Part shown: positions 34,277-45,505 of the stretch, piece after piece | Position numbering within the stretch: the stretch's first letter is position 1 | How the letters are laid out: the number at the start of each line of letters is the position of its first letter | Assembly: GCA_030549495.1 (NCBI GenBank) | Contig: JAUIRK010000964.1 | Coordinates: 62,001-126,000, forward strand | DNA length: 64,000 bases | From: Nectonema munidae | Taxonomy: Eukaryota; Nematomorpha; Nectonematoida; Nectonematidae | Direction: 5' to 3' | Made by a program: the position numbers and the translations under genes | Notes under the pieces: generated by a model | Databases searched by the model: none | The model's input: only the letters and a program-made list of their open reading frames with translations | Told to the model about the DNA's origin: nothing

Positions 34277-34520
34277 TTACCTTGAAAAGTTTTGTTTGAA
34301 ATGTTCATTGAAAATTCTTACTGGAGCAATTTTATCACATTGAATAACTCTAGAAAAAGGATAATTAAAACGTAAAAATCTTGAAATAAACTTAAAATCA
34401 TTTTTACTGATTAGCTTTGCAAATAAAGGGCCAATTTTATGAGCATAAAGTTTTTCTATAGATATCTTCTGATCTGCCTCAATTCCAATGATATATCGGC
34501 ATGCTATATGAGCCAAAAGT
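34277..34520 (-). pseudogene. piggyBac transposase fragment (N-terminal half)
   Basis: An open stretch reads IACRYIIGIEADQ, then FKFISRFLRFNYPFSRV and CDKIAPVRIFNEHFKQNFS. This is the conserved 'f..i.r.LRFdd...r' and 'DKlapiR.vfd.f..n' block before the catalytic core of piggyBac transposases. It is cut off on both sides. It is on the opposite strand to the fragment at 33120, so the two are not one intact gene. Confidence 0.75.
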
Positions 34521-34799
34521 TTAAGATTGACTGAAGGCTGATAAATAACTTAAAACATTAAAAGAACTTTCAATTCCTCCTTTCGGGTATTATGATTTGA
34601 CATGATGAACTTTTTGAATAAACTCAGGCATTTTCAAATTCTTAAGGGCGTTGTGAAAATTTACAATAAAAAGTAGTAGATATTAAATTTTTTTCTTGGT
34701 TGAAATAAAGAAATATTTTGTATAATTTATATGAGAGTTGTATTTTGCAAAATAACATATATAAGTAGCTATACATTTTGGAAATCAAATATTTTTTAT

Positions 34800-34970
34800 C
34801 TTTCCCACAGATTGTATGTCAGAAAATGGATTTAGTACTGTAAATAAAATTTAAGCAATGAAAGAAAGCGTATAGATATTGTGAGAGTATGATATCAGAA
34901 TTAATATTATTAATATAGAAAACAACATTTAAATTTGAAGGGTAAACGCCAAACTTAACCGTCACATTGG
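34800..34970 (+). pseudogene. hAT dimerisation-domain fragment (tentative)
   Basis: A plus-strand piece reads FPTDCMSENGFSTVNKI, close to the hATC core where a conserved acid precedes 'FS..n.i'. The following sequence resembles the short tail of such proteins only weakly. Very short. Confidence 0.35.
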
Positions 34971-35014
34971 AGTCTAGGTATTTTTTATAATTAAGAAGCT
35001 TTCCTTGAAATAAT

Positions 35015-35125
35015 GTCGTCTAAGGGTGCGTTTCTTTGAAGTAAAGTGGTATAGGAGGCGTTTTTTCAAATAATACCCATTAAGGGGTTTCTTTGAAAAA
35101 ATATTTTCTAAGGGGGCGTTGAGTA
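35015..35125 (+). repeat. Three degenerate ~50-bp tandem units
   Basis: Blocks of the type ctaagggtgcgtttctttga recur near 35026, 35054 and 35085-35115. Possibly the subterminal zone of the hAT relic to its left. Confidence 0.45.
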
Positions 35126-35350
35126 GGAAAAGTTTGTGGTGAGGAGTGAAAAATAGATGTCAAAAAGACTTAATACAACTTGGATCAACGGCATGCAATC
35201 GAAATGTAAAAGTACTCTAAAGATTTAACTTAGTGGTGCAAAGTGGGTTCGACACAGGTGTTCATCTTTTATATAAAATATTTAGTACTACACATGTGTT
35301 TATAAAAAACTAACTCATGAGCTATATTAAACAGAGAGAACAGCTTAAAA

Positions 35351-36878
35351 CAGGAGTGCAAAAACACCGCACTCGCGCCGCGCGACCAGAAAATGTGCAT
35401 GTGCGACTGTAACTTGCAATGTTCTCAGAATAACAGTCATATGTCGGAGGCATAAAATTTTTTGACGCAACTATACCTTAGCATTGTAAAATCGACTTGA
35501 CGAGGTGGCAATAATAATATGCGATATAGGTGTGGCCATTTTAGCTTATTTTTGAAAAACTGAATGTTTCATCCTAAAAATACAATATGGCAGCGATCAA
35601 TTTTGTATTTCAAGTTTCATAAACCATAGTAATATCTTCACTCGGAGCTGGATGTTATTCTGAGGAATATAATGTCGGTAATATTTGACCAGGGAAAAGT
35701 GGTAGGTCTTGCAACCGATGGAGCAAGAACAATATTGGGCTGTCATGGTGGTGTTGCTGCTAAATTAGCAAAAGATATTCCCCATTTCGTTGCCATTCAT
35801 TGTTTGGCTCATAGACTCCAACTGGCAGTCCTGGATTCATTGAAAGCTGTACTATTTATGCAAAAAGTTGAGACGACTCTCACACGATCGTATATCTATT
35901 ATCATTCTTCACCAAAGCGCTCATCCCAGCTAAAAGAAGTTGCAGCAGCTTTAGAAATGCAGTTGCTAAAACTAAGAGACATCAATGCTGTGAGATGGGT
36001 TGCCAGCAAAGAACAGGCACTTCAAGCATTTTTGAACGTTGGGAAGCTGTGGTCTTTTAGTTGCAGAACAACGCTAATGTGGGAACTTCTGATGCTCAAA
36101 AAGCAAAAGGACTGCTGAAAGCCATTTGTGATTTTAGGTTTTTAAAGTACTGTCATTTTCTTTATGACTTTCTGGCAGTCCTACGCTCACTTTCTGCTAC
36201 ATTTTAAAGAGAAACCCTGATGTTGTCAGAAATCAAACCACCAGTGAACCATGCTATTTCTCTTTTAAACAAACTGGAACATAACCCAGGAGAGATTGAG
36301 TCTTTTTTTGTCTGACGTGTCTCCCACTGGCGTCTTCAAAGAAGTCCAGTTAGAAAGAGTAGAAGCAGGGGAAACAAGCTACTAAAAGGATAGAAGAATT
36401 ATCCTCTCTGATTTGAAAGCTTCTATGACAGAGCGATTCAAGACCATGGATGCAAGAGTAGCACAGAATATATCCATATTTGATACAATGGGATGGCCAG
36501 AGGAGAAGAAACTGTGAGATTTTTGGGAGGCTGAGCTTGAACAACTAGTGCAGCATTTCAAGGAGCCCTTATCTAACATAGAAGTTAGATAGCTGCTTGA
36601 TGAGTGGTTTAGATTGAAAATTCTGAGAAAAGACCTTTGCAAATAGGTTATGCTACGCCTTGAAAGATTCTTAGTGTTATCCAAACTGATGCCAATTGTT
36701 TTGGTTTTACCAAGTTCATCTGCTAGTTGCGAAGAGGGTTCAGCAGAATGAACTGCATCAAAACAGACCTCAGATCAAGACTGACAACAGCCAACCTTGA
36801 TTCCCCCATGCTTGTCGGGCTCAGTGGTGCAAAAATTTCTATGTGCTACTAAACTTAACAAAAATTTTCGCACCCCTG
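35351..36878 (+). mobile_element. hAT element with perfect 8-bp target duplication (ZNF862-like transposase, internally shortened)
   Basis: The ends are CAGGAGTGCAAAAA (35351) and TTTTCGCACCCCTG (36878). The 8-mer gcttaaaa flanks both (35343-35350 and 36879-36886), proving a hAT-type insertion. Inside, on the plus strand at 35672-36118, is the RNase H-fold core LATDGARTILGCHGGVAAKL with VAIHCLAHRLQLAVLDSLK and AVRWVASKEQAL. Further pieces follow, and the C-terminal dimerisation domain near 36680-36810 includes SSSASCEE and, in another frame, NCIKTDLRSRL. The N-terminal DNA-binding part is absent and several stops and frameshifts are present, so it can no longer act by itself. Confidence 0.9.
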
Positions 36879-36886
36879 GCTTAAAA

Positions 36887-38118
36887 TATATTATGGAGGC
36901 TTAAAGAGATGATAAACTTGGCGTAAGAAAAACAAGAATCTGTCTTCAAGCGTAAATACGTCACTCCATAGATATAAGATTTAAATCGATAACAAAAAAG
37001 CTTTACCTTACAGCTGTGTAATTCGTTTTATTTCAAATTTAATTAAAAAATCCTTGATAATAAGATGTTTGGCGAATCTTTCGATTATATTTAACTTGAA
37101 AGATGGTAAAAATAAAATAAATTGAAAAGTTATCAAGAGGAAACTATGAAAACATTATTTAGCCAAAGGTTGTCCACATCAATGTCCTTAGCAAGGATAT
37201 AAAAATTATAAATGTTTAAATAAATAAAAAGGCAAAGAAAAGTAAAGGTGTTAGTTGAAAAACATAATAATCTAAGCTGCCAACAATATGTGTCAATTAT
37301 ATGAAATAGTTTAACAATAAATAGTTATATGTATGTGTGAAGAACAGCAAATAATTTTTGTGGTATTTGAATGAATGAAATTTTATTTTGCACAAGGGAA
37401 GATAAATAACATAAAAACTTTTCTTTGCCATTTTATTTATTTCAAAATTCTCATTTATAATAAAAAATGTCAAGATTATGTCGATTTCCGGATAAGCCGC
37501 TAGCATACTTACTGTGTAAAGCAAATCATGAAGGACCAGAAGAAATGTGTTTTTTGAGCTTCGATTTCAGTGATTCTTCTTATTATTTCAGATTGATGAG
37601 TACAAGTACAAGATGAGCTCAAATGAAAGAGGAAGTTTATGTGCTCTTTAATTCATCTTGATTTGTGTATTAAAAAATAGGTGAGTGTTATTTATGAATA
37701 AATCCATACAACACACATTTTATTTATTTATGATTTACAAGGGCAAAAAATGAGTATGATGTTTTAAAATAAACACAAATGGAATAACATGTCGAAAATA
37801 ACACTGTGGCCAAAAGAGGTAAACATAATCATAATTTTTCTCTACTGGGTATTTTTTTTAAAAATAAAGAAAATATGTTGAAAACGGTAAACACAATTGT
37901 AAAAAAAGGATTTTTGAACATGTTTTAGTTTAAAAATGTTGAAATCGACATCATGGCCATTCCCGAATAACGAATGTTTAGAAAAAATGAAATCACCTAC
38001 AGTACACACGCCATGATCTAAAGTCTAACCAAAAGCAATGCAAAATAATTGATTGGGAGGAAATTTCGTTACAGTGAAAAGCAGTGCAGGATTTGAGATT
38101 AAAAAGTAAAATAAATAT
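36887..38118. other. AT-rich interval downstream of the ZDHHC17-like gene
   Basis: Mostly A/T-rich and non-coding, apart from the small plus-strand frame at 37467-37616 listed separately. Confidence 0.45.
37467..37616 (+). CDS. Small hypothetical frame or terminal exon
   Basis: ATG 37467 in a good context (aaaaaATGt) opens 49 codons: it begins MSRLCRFPDKPLAYLLCK and ends at TGA 37614. Composition is less AT-rich than the neighbours and has no low-complexity bias. An AATAAA lies about 80 bases downstream (near 37698). I do not recognise the product. It could be a small protein, the last exon of a plus-strand gene converging on the ZDHHC17-like gene, or chance. Confidence 0.25.
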   Translation: MSRLCRFPDKPLAYLLCKANHEGPEEMCFLSFDFSDSSYYFRLMSTSTR

Positions 38119-38124
38119 TTTATT
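38119..38124 (-). promoter_or_regulatory. Polyadenylation signal of the ZDHHC17-like gene
   Basis: AATAAA on the minus strand, 117 bases past the stop codon at 38241. Confidence 0.5.
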
Positions 38125-38240
38125 TTATCGAATATAAAGTAAAAATGAATAGGCTTTGATATTTTTAAATACATGCACCGTACATCAAAACGACAAAATT
38201 AAAAACAATAAAAGCGATGACACAAGACCAGGTAAATTGT

Positions 38241-40181
38241 TTATATGACTTCATAGGCAAATTTTTTGTACTTCAGTGATGGAAAAACGCTTGATTCTTG
38301 ATTTTTTTTGGTCTGGCTCTGCGTTTTCGCAAGGTAATAATCCTCAATTTCGTATATGTTCTTCCAGTTTATGTTATATAGAATTGTCTGTGAGCAAATG
38401 CATGGAATACGAACGTGCAAAAAATCAGCCAAATTCAAACAAATTCCGCGATTGAATGGACTCTTGAGCGTAGACTGCTTGTGTGAGCTGTTGGAAGCAT
38501 CGGCAGTGTGTCTTGTCAAGTAGGCGTAGCGTGCCCCCTTCATGCGCTCATTCGTGGTTAAGCCTTGGGATATTTGATAGAGATGCTGTAGTAAAAGGAA
38601 AAACACCCAAATAACAGCAATGCAAGAAAAGGAGAAAAACCAAGTGATCCATGGGTTACATAGAAAGAATTTTTCAAGGAAGAAAATTCGCGAACAAGTA
38701 GATGCATGTTGAAAGTAGAGTAAAATAAAGACGATATAAAACACCAAACTTAGGAGAAGGAAGAAGAGGTAAAAGACAAAGTAGCGGTGATTACCGAAGC
38801 CCAGACAGTTTCCGATCCATGGACAGTGATGATCGAACTTGGCCACGCATTTATTGCATACGGAGCAATGCTTAGAGCGTATAGGGCGATGCATCAGGCA
38901 AGTGGAGCAAAAGTTAACGATGTCTAGCTTGCCATTGTTGGAGAGATTGATAATGTGCTCGCACTGTTTGTCAATATTAGTGTGTATGTAGCCAGGATCT
39001 GAAATCCAGGCGTAAAGAAAGTAGTACCAGAGCAGCAGAAAGGATGCTACGAACGAAATTTGAAGAGAGAGGGGGATCGTAGAGAATATTACGAGAAACA
39101 GGCTTAGAGTCATGCACACTTTAACAGTTATGTATATGCTAAAAGGAAGCACAAAGAAATACGTATCGTCTAAACAATATTTTATGCACAGGTATAGGAA
39201 GAGGCAAATGGCTATCAGAATGCTACACTTTACCAAATACGCGAAGGAAGAGGCAAATACGAAGCCGAATGAGAGTATAAAGAGCAAGGGCAGGATACAC
39301 GTGAGAAACTTAGTGGAGTAAACTTTAAGGAGTTGAACCCGCGTTAAGGATACATTTGGCTGGGGGTGAGCTTTGATAGCATCTTGGATAGCGGTATAAA
39401 ACCAGGGTTGTTGATGTTCTTTAACAATGTCAATGGCAGATTCTCCTTTCTTGTTGGTTAAGGAAGTGTTTGCGTTGAAGTCCAAAAGTGCTGAGACAGC
39501 GGCATAATTCCCTGAAATGATTGCCCAGTGTAGAGGGGTGTTCTCCTTTATGCTGTCCTTGAGATCCAGATTTGCACCAAAATTTGCTAGAATGCGAACC
39601 GGATCAGGATTGCAAACGTGTTTTGATGCGAGCATAAGGGGAGTGAGGCCGTAAATATTTTTGTCATCTATCACTTTGTTGACGACAGAAACATCTTCAA
39701 GAGTATTTTGTCTACTGATACGTAAATTAGCCAGTAAAAATGTGAGAATGTTGGAATGTCCAAATTGGGCCGCAACATGAAAACAATTGCAGTACTGTAT
39801 GTCTTTGCTACACGCATCAGCTCCATGTTTCACAAGAAGCACAACCATCTTAAGGAAACCCTGCCTAGTGGCCCAGTGCAGGGGTGTTGCTTTCAACTCG
39901 CCCCCAACCACATCCACAATTGCTCCATTTTCGATCAAGTATTGCACGATTTTGAGTCGATTGTTTAAGGCTGCCCAGTGCAAAAACGAACATCCCTCTT
40001 TGTCTAACTGATTGACAGCATGATTACCGACTGTTTGGAAAAAGGACTTCAACTTTTCCAAGTAGCCATACTGAACAACTTTAACAATGTCATCAATATT
40101 AAATATGAAGGAAGGTGTAATCGCCAACGCATTACTACTTATATCTGCTTGTTGGGCCACTTGGGATAAGGAACTTTGCAT
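38241..40181 (-). CDS. ZDHHC17: Ankyrin-repeat DHHC palmitoyltransferase, ZDHHC17/HIP14 type
   Basis: A complete 646-residue S-palmitoyltransferase in one exon, close to human ZDHHC17 (632). These Golgi and vesicle enzymes attach palmitate to cysteines of proteins such as SNAP25, with ankyrin repeats recruiting substrate. Residues about 30-285 hold six to seven ankyrin repeats (for example CSFLHWAALNNRLKIVQYLI and TPLHWATRQGF, then TPLHWAIISGNYAAVSALL). About 290-415 hold four hydrophobic segments. The cysteine-rich domain follows, with CSTCLMHRPIRSKHCSVCNK and FDHHCPWIGNCLGFGNHRYF. The catalytic DHHC is D450-C453 (codons 38823-38834). Two more membrane segments come next, then the TTxE-type motif TTNERMK near 560. 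The start is the ATG at 40179-40181; a longer frame would need a non-ATG start. All catalytic residues are present, so it is very likely functional. Confidence 0.95.
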   Translation of the reverse strand: MQSSLSQVAQQADISSNALAITPSFIFNIDDIVKVVQYGYLEKLKSFFQTVGNHAVNQLDKEGCSFLHWAALNNRLKIVQYLIENGAIVDVVGGELKATPLHWATRQGFLKMVVLLVKHGADACSKDIQYCNCFHVAAQFGHSNILTFLLANLRISRQNTLEDVSVVNKVIDDKNIYGLTPLMLASKHVCNPDPVRILANFGANLDLKDSIKENTPLHWAIISGNYAAVSALLDFNANTSLTNKKGESAIDIVKEHQQPWFYTAIQDAIKAHPQPNVSLTRVQLLKVYSTKFLTCILPLLFILSFGFVFASSFAYLVKCSILIAICLFLYLCIKYCLDDTYFFVLPFSIYITVKVCMTLSLFLVIFSTIPLSLQISFVASFLLLWYYFLYAWISDPGYIHTNIDKQCEHIINLSNNGKLDIVNFCSTCLMHRPIRSKHCSVCNKCVAKFDHHCPWIGNCLGFGNHRYFVFYLFFLLLSLVFYIVFILLYFQHASTCSRIFFLEKFFLCNPWITWFFSFSCIAVIWVFFLLLQHLYQISQGLTTNERMKGARYAYLTRHTADASNSSHKQSTLKSPFNRGICLNLADFLHVRIPCICSQTILYNINWKNIYEIEDYYLAKTQSQTKKNQESSVFPSLKYKKFAYEVI

Positions 40182-40866
40182 CAAAGGAACCTTTTGAATG
40201 TATTACTCCATAAAATGTTACTATTAAGTAATTATTTTATTAAAAATAAACTTGTCTGAAAGAAAATAAAATAATAACACAAAATATGTCTCTTTTAGTA
40301 ATATGTATATATACTTATTAGAAACCTGCATGGATACAAGTCTATTGATCCATGAACAGGCAGGTGCATGTGCATACAAGACTTGCTACTAAAAACTGAA
40401 GACAAATACGGGCGGACAAGGTTTCTTTTATGAATTGATGGTGGGAGTGTAGGAGCTATACCATCCAAGTTTTCCATTAGGCTCTCACTCTCATTTTATA
40501 AGATTTTATATTCATAGAAGATATGCTAGTAAAAATACTTTGAAATGCATATTTTTAACTACGACTGTTATTCCAACGTGATATTCTGTTAAGTAAAAAG
40601 TTTCAATTTTGATGGATCAAGAAACAAGATAGAAAAATATGAAATTTTAGCTTCTCGCAGACAACTCGAAAAGTATATGAGCTATAAAATAAATCAAGAA
40701 CAAGATTGGAGTGCTTGAATTTGGAAAGCTATCCATGTTTTGATTGCTTACTACAATAGCTATAAAAAATACCCATACATTCCTCCTTCAGGTGCTTCTG
40801 ATAACGAAACGTTAGTTTATAGTAATTGCACTTGCACAGAGAACATCTAGTTTACACAGTTTGGAT
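40182..40866. other. Upstream region of the ZDHHC17-like gene, with a possible 5' exon
   Basis: On the minus strand an ATG at 40477 opens 60 codons (MENLDGIAPTLPPSIHK...) ending at 40295, in a patch clearly less AT-rich than its flanks. It could be a transcribed 5' leader with an upstream frame, an alternative first exon, or a worn repeat. No TATA box is obvious. Confidence 0.3.
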
Positions 40867-42118
40867 CAGTGGTTCCCAACCTTTTTATGCTGGCTACCCA
40901 AATTTGTTACTATTTTCAGCAATATTAACGAAAAATATCTGTAATTAAATATATTAACAATAAAATATCCCAAAAACTAAAGATTTTTGGCTGTTCTAAT
41001 TTTTACCGATAAATGAGAGCAAAATAATGAGATAAATATAAAGCATAAAAATACTTACAGAACAGCAATTCAATATGAAAGAATTAACAGAAAATACCTA
41101 ATATCTAATAAATTTTAGGAATACACATGAGAACATTTTATTAGAAACAGCCGTGAGCTGTTTACAGAAGTGTCTGTCAACCTTTTCACCAGCACGCCCC
41201 TTTAACAACAAACCTTTCTCTCCACGCCCCCTGCATCCACACATTTAACATACTCTTTTTATTAACAATGCATATAAATTAGTGAGATAGAGATATGAAT
41301 TTAAAGTAATTTTATTTGTTTGACATTTTACTTGATCATTAGTGAGATATTAGGAAGTAAATGACTAAATTTATTTATTTGACATTACAACTCAAAATTA
41401 AAAGAATACATCAAGTTACTCAATACTGAAAATAGATTAGCAGATTGTAAATAAGTAATTACAACGTGGCATTTACGCATTTGTTTCATAAAATTCTCAA
41501 TATTTTTTCACGCCTGACAACATTTTTTATTATGCGAACTCACGTCTCCCCTTAAAAGTTACGCGCGCCCCTTAGGTTAAGAACGACTGGTTTACAACAT
41601 TGAAACTGTGAGCATAAAGTACTTTCAAGATTGAACTTAATGCTTTGCTTCTATTTTTTAGTAACACTATATGATTACAGTAAAAGGTAAATGATCACTA
41701 AACAGTTACTTCATTCAAGTATTTTATGTTGGACTTACAAACAAAATTAACATTGTCTTTGAAGGCACATAGGATTTCCCATTGTACTACATAAAATGTA
41801 AAAAATTAAAGCACAAAATATAATAAAACAGATTTAGAGTATTGAAAGTATAGTTTTTCTTACCTAGCGCAGTTACACAAAAAGCAGTTTATATTTTATA
41901 ATGACATTGATGGCTAAAGGGTTTATTATTTTCAAATTCAAAAAATATCTTACTTCTGCTTGAAATAAACGACATAAAATTTTAAAACACGCTTATGGTA
42001 AGCCTGCATGAAAAAGAAAAAAGTTCTAAGTCAGGGTAGTAAGCATTTAATCCTACGACCTGCAAAAAATTTATTTCGACCTCAGTTGGGGTCGCGAATC
42101 ATAGGTTTGGAAACTTTA
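40867..42118 (+). mobile_element. hAT-type non-autonomous element with CAGTGGTTCCCAACC end, containing a second one
   Basis: The left end is CAGTGGTTCCCAACCTTTTT. The right end reads GGGGTCGCGAATCATAGGTT, then a worn terminus. Flanks are gtttggat (40859-40866) and gtttagat (42119-42126), 7 of 8 identical. There is no coding frame in 1.25 kb. The unusual length for such an element is partly explained by a nested insertion at about 41163-41588. Confidence 0.7.
41163..41588 (+). mobile_element. Nested MITE inside 40867-42118
   Basis: The left end region is GAAGTGTCTGTCAACCTTTTC. The right end, GGTTAAGAACGACTG, is an imperfect inverse. gtttaca flanks both sides. The interior has cgcccc blocks at both ends (41190-41235 and 41555-41575). 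Confidence 0.55.
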
Positions 42119-43646
42119 GTTTAGATAATATTTTATTTCTCAATGGAATTTCAAAATTTCAAAAAAAATGTTCATTTTTAGCCCTGAAATTGCAAACATG
42201 GATCCATCTTACCTAAGGTTTCATTTTTGTATTGAATATTCAAAATAATTTCCTGAAAATGCTTCCTTTCGCCTTATAGTTTTACATTATATCACTTATT
42301 TATTGTAAAAAAAACTTTACCGTTGTAGTTGAAGAAAAGATGTCAACAGTGCGTTATTGGCAAACATGGGTCCAAAAAGCCCAATAATTATATGGAATAA
42401 TGCTTCAACAATTAATGATATAGAAATATTTTTCATTCTAAAAAAATACGATAGCATTAAACTTTCAATACCAAAAATATTAATCTCCAACTCTATATGC
42501 AGACATAAAATCGGAAAATTATTGCTTGTTTCTTTATTGTAAAAATGATAGGGGTTCTAAGGTAACAATTGAAAGGATAACATAAAATAAAGAGAGAGAG
42601 AAAGAGATGCAGTTTTCTTATGCATTATGGGAAAATTCCCGAGTCTGTAATTTAATCAAAATTGACATCAAGGAACTCTTTTATAATATAAAAAATATTT
42701 AATAAATGTTAAAATTTAAATATCTAATTTGTTGGGAAACTTATTTTCTTTATAAAAAATAAATAGTAATTTTTAATTTTTTTTCTCATTTTTTCCCTTT
42801 GCTAATACAAATAAGTTTGTATAAGCACAATTTGTTAACTTTAATTCAGACAATGGATCCTGGTAAACTTATGCAAATACTTCAGTACCCATTGGGACTC
42901 TCTAAATAAAAATATTGACTACGCCACGGCATATATGTATATATCTTTGGCGCCCAAATTGGTCTCATTTAGAGATTCATAACATTTTTAAGAAAATTTT
43001 AGAGTAAGTATATGCGCTTTGCTTTTAACTAATAACAAAATTACGTTCGGTTATTAACTAATAAGTTGGGCATAACGTATTCATTCCGTTAAGAAAACGT
43101 TTTACTCCAGAAGTCGGAGAAAACCGAAGCTTTGTAAATTTCAACTTCAAAAAATGTAATTTTAACTATTAAAAAAATTAATAAATAAATAGTAATGATG
43201 AAATAATAATAAAACCCTTTTCAATTTCCTTAAATTAATTATTTACCTGAACATGTTTTCAATCTTGACGAAACGGGACTTTTTTGGAAGATTTTACCAA
43301 ACAAAACGCTTGAGTTTAGAGGAAAAGAAAAATTGTGTTGGAGCTAAATGAAGCAAAGAAAGGATTTTCGTTTTAGTTGTACCAAACTCTGAAAAGTACC
43401 TTTTGACTGTCATAGGTAAAAGTCAAATTCCACAATGTTTCAAAAACATTAAAGAGTTTATATTCAATTTTGCTCTCAATTCAAAAGCATTTATGAGAAG
43501 AAAATTTTTTAAAAGTTGGATACAATGGTTTGATAAAAAAATGGAGAAAGAAAGAAGAAGAAATGATGGATAATTGTAATGCTCATACATCTTTGATTGA
43601 TTTGAAACTTTTCTTTTCATGTTCATTTTTCTTAGTGGTTTAAAAA
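42119..43646. other. AT-rich interval, nothing coding recognised
   Basis: A/T-rich, with a short agag repeat near 42590 and a patch near 42900-42965 (gactacgccacgg) that may be a worn transposon end. No gene was seen. Confidence 0.4.
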
Positions 43647-44930
43647 ATGAAATATGACGACTCATAAATAGAAGAACATAAGTGTTCTGAAGTGTTAGCA
43701 TCCACTTTTCTAAAGTCGGTCAAATGAAGCACTACAGTTCGATAAACATAACTATAAAATTATTTTAAGAATCAAGCTGAACGATTATACAAATCCAGAT
43801 TTGATAACAAAGAAATTTTTTTGCAAAATAATAGGTATGGTTCGAAAAGTTTCAAAAAATCTCACCACATAGGAAAGAGAACAGTTGATAATATCTTGCG
43901 GCAAAGATATCATATTGAATGTGCTATGAAGTTCTGAACTTGTATGTTTGAAGCATATCTTGATGTCAAATGATACCGTTAGAAGGCTAATAGGAGATGT
44001 CCGATGACATCAGGTGATTTTATTGATTTGAAATTCGATTTTCAACTTTTTTGCAATTCGGCTTGATGAAACTATTGATTGAACGTGCAAGGTGTATGTA
44101 ACAAGCACCTGGTAGACAATTTTTTGCTTTACAAAACTCTTAGGAGTAGAACCAGTGCAAGAGAAATATTTGACAAGGTGGGCAATTTTTTACAGCACAT
44201 GTTAAGCCAGAACATTCACTTTGAGTGTGTACTGACCTGTGCTTTAGCAATTATTTGTTCTAGTTCTTATACTCTGATTAAACAAAAATCTCCAGGTGTA
44301 ATTGGTACCCAGTGCGGTATTCATCGCCAAGCCTTAATAATGATAAACCATGCCTGATGAGTTGAAAAGTGTTCTCAATGAAGTTATTAAAACAGAGTAT
44401 TTAATTGAAGGAAATGCCTTTAACTCTTGTTAGTTTCAGAGTTATGCGAAGAAAATGATTCGAAAACTCTTGCTGTACTCAAACGTGAGGTGGCTTTCCA
44501 AACGAAAAGTTTCGAAGCGATACTATGGAAAGAAATGCAGCAATTTTTGCAAAGGAAACTAGACATGCATGTAGAATTTTCTGATCTCCATTTTCGTATA
44601 TTCCTATCATTTTTAGTGAACATATTTGAATCTATGAATTCCCCTTGGGCCATGTACTCCATTGTAATAAAAAATTGACAGCTTTTGAAATGAAGATGGA
44701 ATAATGGCATTCTTAGACAAGAAAAATTTTGCTAGATTTTCAAACATATTTGTTGATGAAAATAAAATTTTGATCAAAAAAGATGTCCTGGAGGCCATAA
44801 AACACTATGTAGCATATCTTAGTCAAGAAATTTCTCCTTATTTTCCTAATCTACTACAAACATTTGAAAAATACTATCAATTTTTCAAAACTACCATAAT
44901 AATCTCAATTAGTATACTGGGCCCAGAGGA
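43647..44930 (+). pseudogene. hAT transposase relic, ZBED/SCAND3-like (copy 2)
   Basis: Same family as 13808-15383 on the other strand. Both share the start (MKYDDS here, MKCDDS there) and CSEVLASTFLK. Here the zinc-finger region has lost about 40 bases. Pieces follow in order: the core near 44079-44357 (FECVLTCALAI, then GTQCGIHRQALIM), then 44427-44678, then 44704-44900 with DKKNFARFSNIFVDENKI and LSQEISPYFPNLLQ. It stops at 44930, where a MITE begins, so the dimerisation domain is missing. Many stops. Confidence 0.75.
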
Positions 44931-45095
44931 GGGGCGCACATCCTCAAAATTATTGGGGGGCGAAATTTTTTTCTTGCAATTTTCAAAATTAATGGTTTGG
45001 AAATACCACGGGAGACCAAATATTTAAGCAATCCTTTATAGAGTGTATTCAGCGCATACCTAAAGTCCTAAATTTATAAGGTGCAAACAAAAATA
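44931..45095 (-). mobile_element. MITE fragment, CAGGGGCGCACATC family
   Basis: GGGGCGCACATCC, then a G-run, then tttggaaataccacgggaga and aagcaatccttta. This is the reverse complement of 17690-17825. The far end is not found, so the copy is truncated. It cuts off the hAT relic on its left. Confidence 0.65.
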
Positions 45096-45340
45096 AAACA
45101 AAAAATTAAGATCGCATTATTTCATTTTACTCAGCATCATTCAAAAATAGTTTAAAAGCTAAATTGATACAAGCCACAAAAAGTAAAATAACTTTTAACA
45201 TTTTGCAATGATTTGCCTTTTATAATAAACTTTAAGGAAAAAAGGTTTATCAGAAAAAGTTATAGAGCTTCAACAAAAACTAAAAAATTTTAGAGCATAA
45301 CTTAAGTTTTTTAAAAACTAATTTGACGTATCCCCTACAG
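45096..45340. other. AT-rich spacer
   Basis: No gene or repeat recognised. Confidence 0.4.
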
Positions 45341-45505
45341 CATACTCTATGGGTGGCATGGGAGGTTGGTTGAGATGATGGACATATCACGGAAGCCTCT
45401 GGATTCGATTCCTCATCGATACGAATTTGTTCATAGTTTGACATAAGCGGTACATCAGTGCCTGGTCAATGAAAATACATCCGCTGCACCTTACCTTTTA
45501 CTCAA
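45341..45505 (+). mobile_element. tRNA-derived SINE
   Basis: A tRNA-like head has an A-box-like TGGTTGAGATGATGG (45367-45381) and a near-perfect B box GGATTCGATTCC (45401-45412), spaced about as in a tRNA. A non-tRNA body to about 45505 follows. The region is locally less AT-rich than its flanks. It is not a real tRNA: there is no pairing acceptor stem around it. No tail repeat or target duplication could be confirmed. Confidence 0.65.

Noticed and set aside
45341-45430. A functional tRNA gene
   Set aside because: Good A/B boxes but no acceptor-stem pairing or normal cloverleaf spacing; read as a SINE head.
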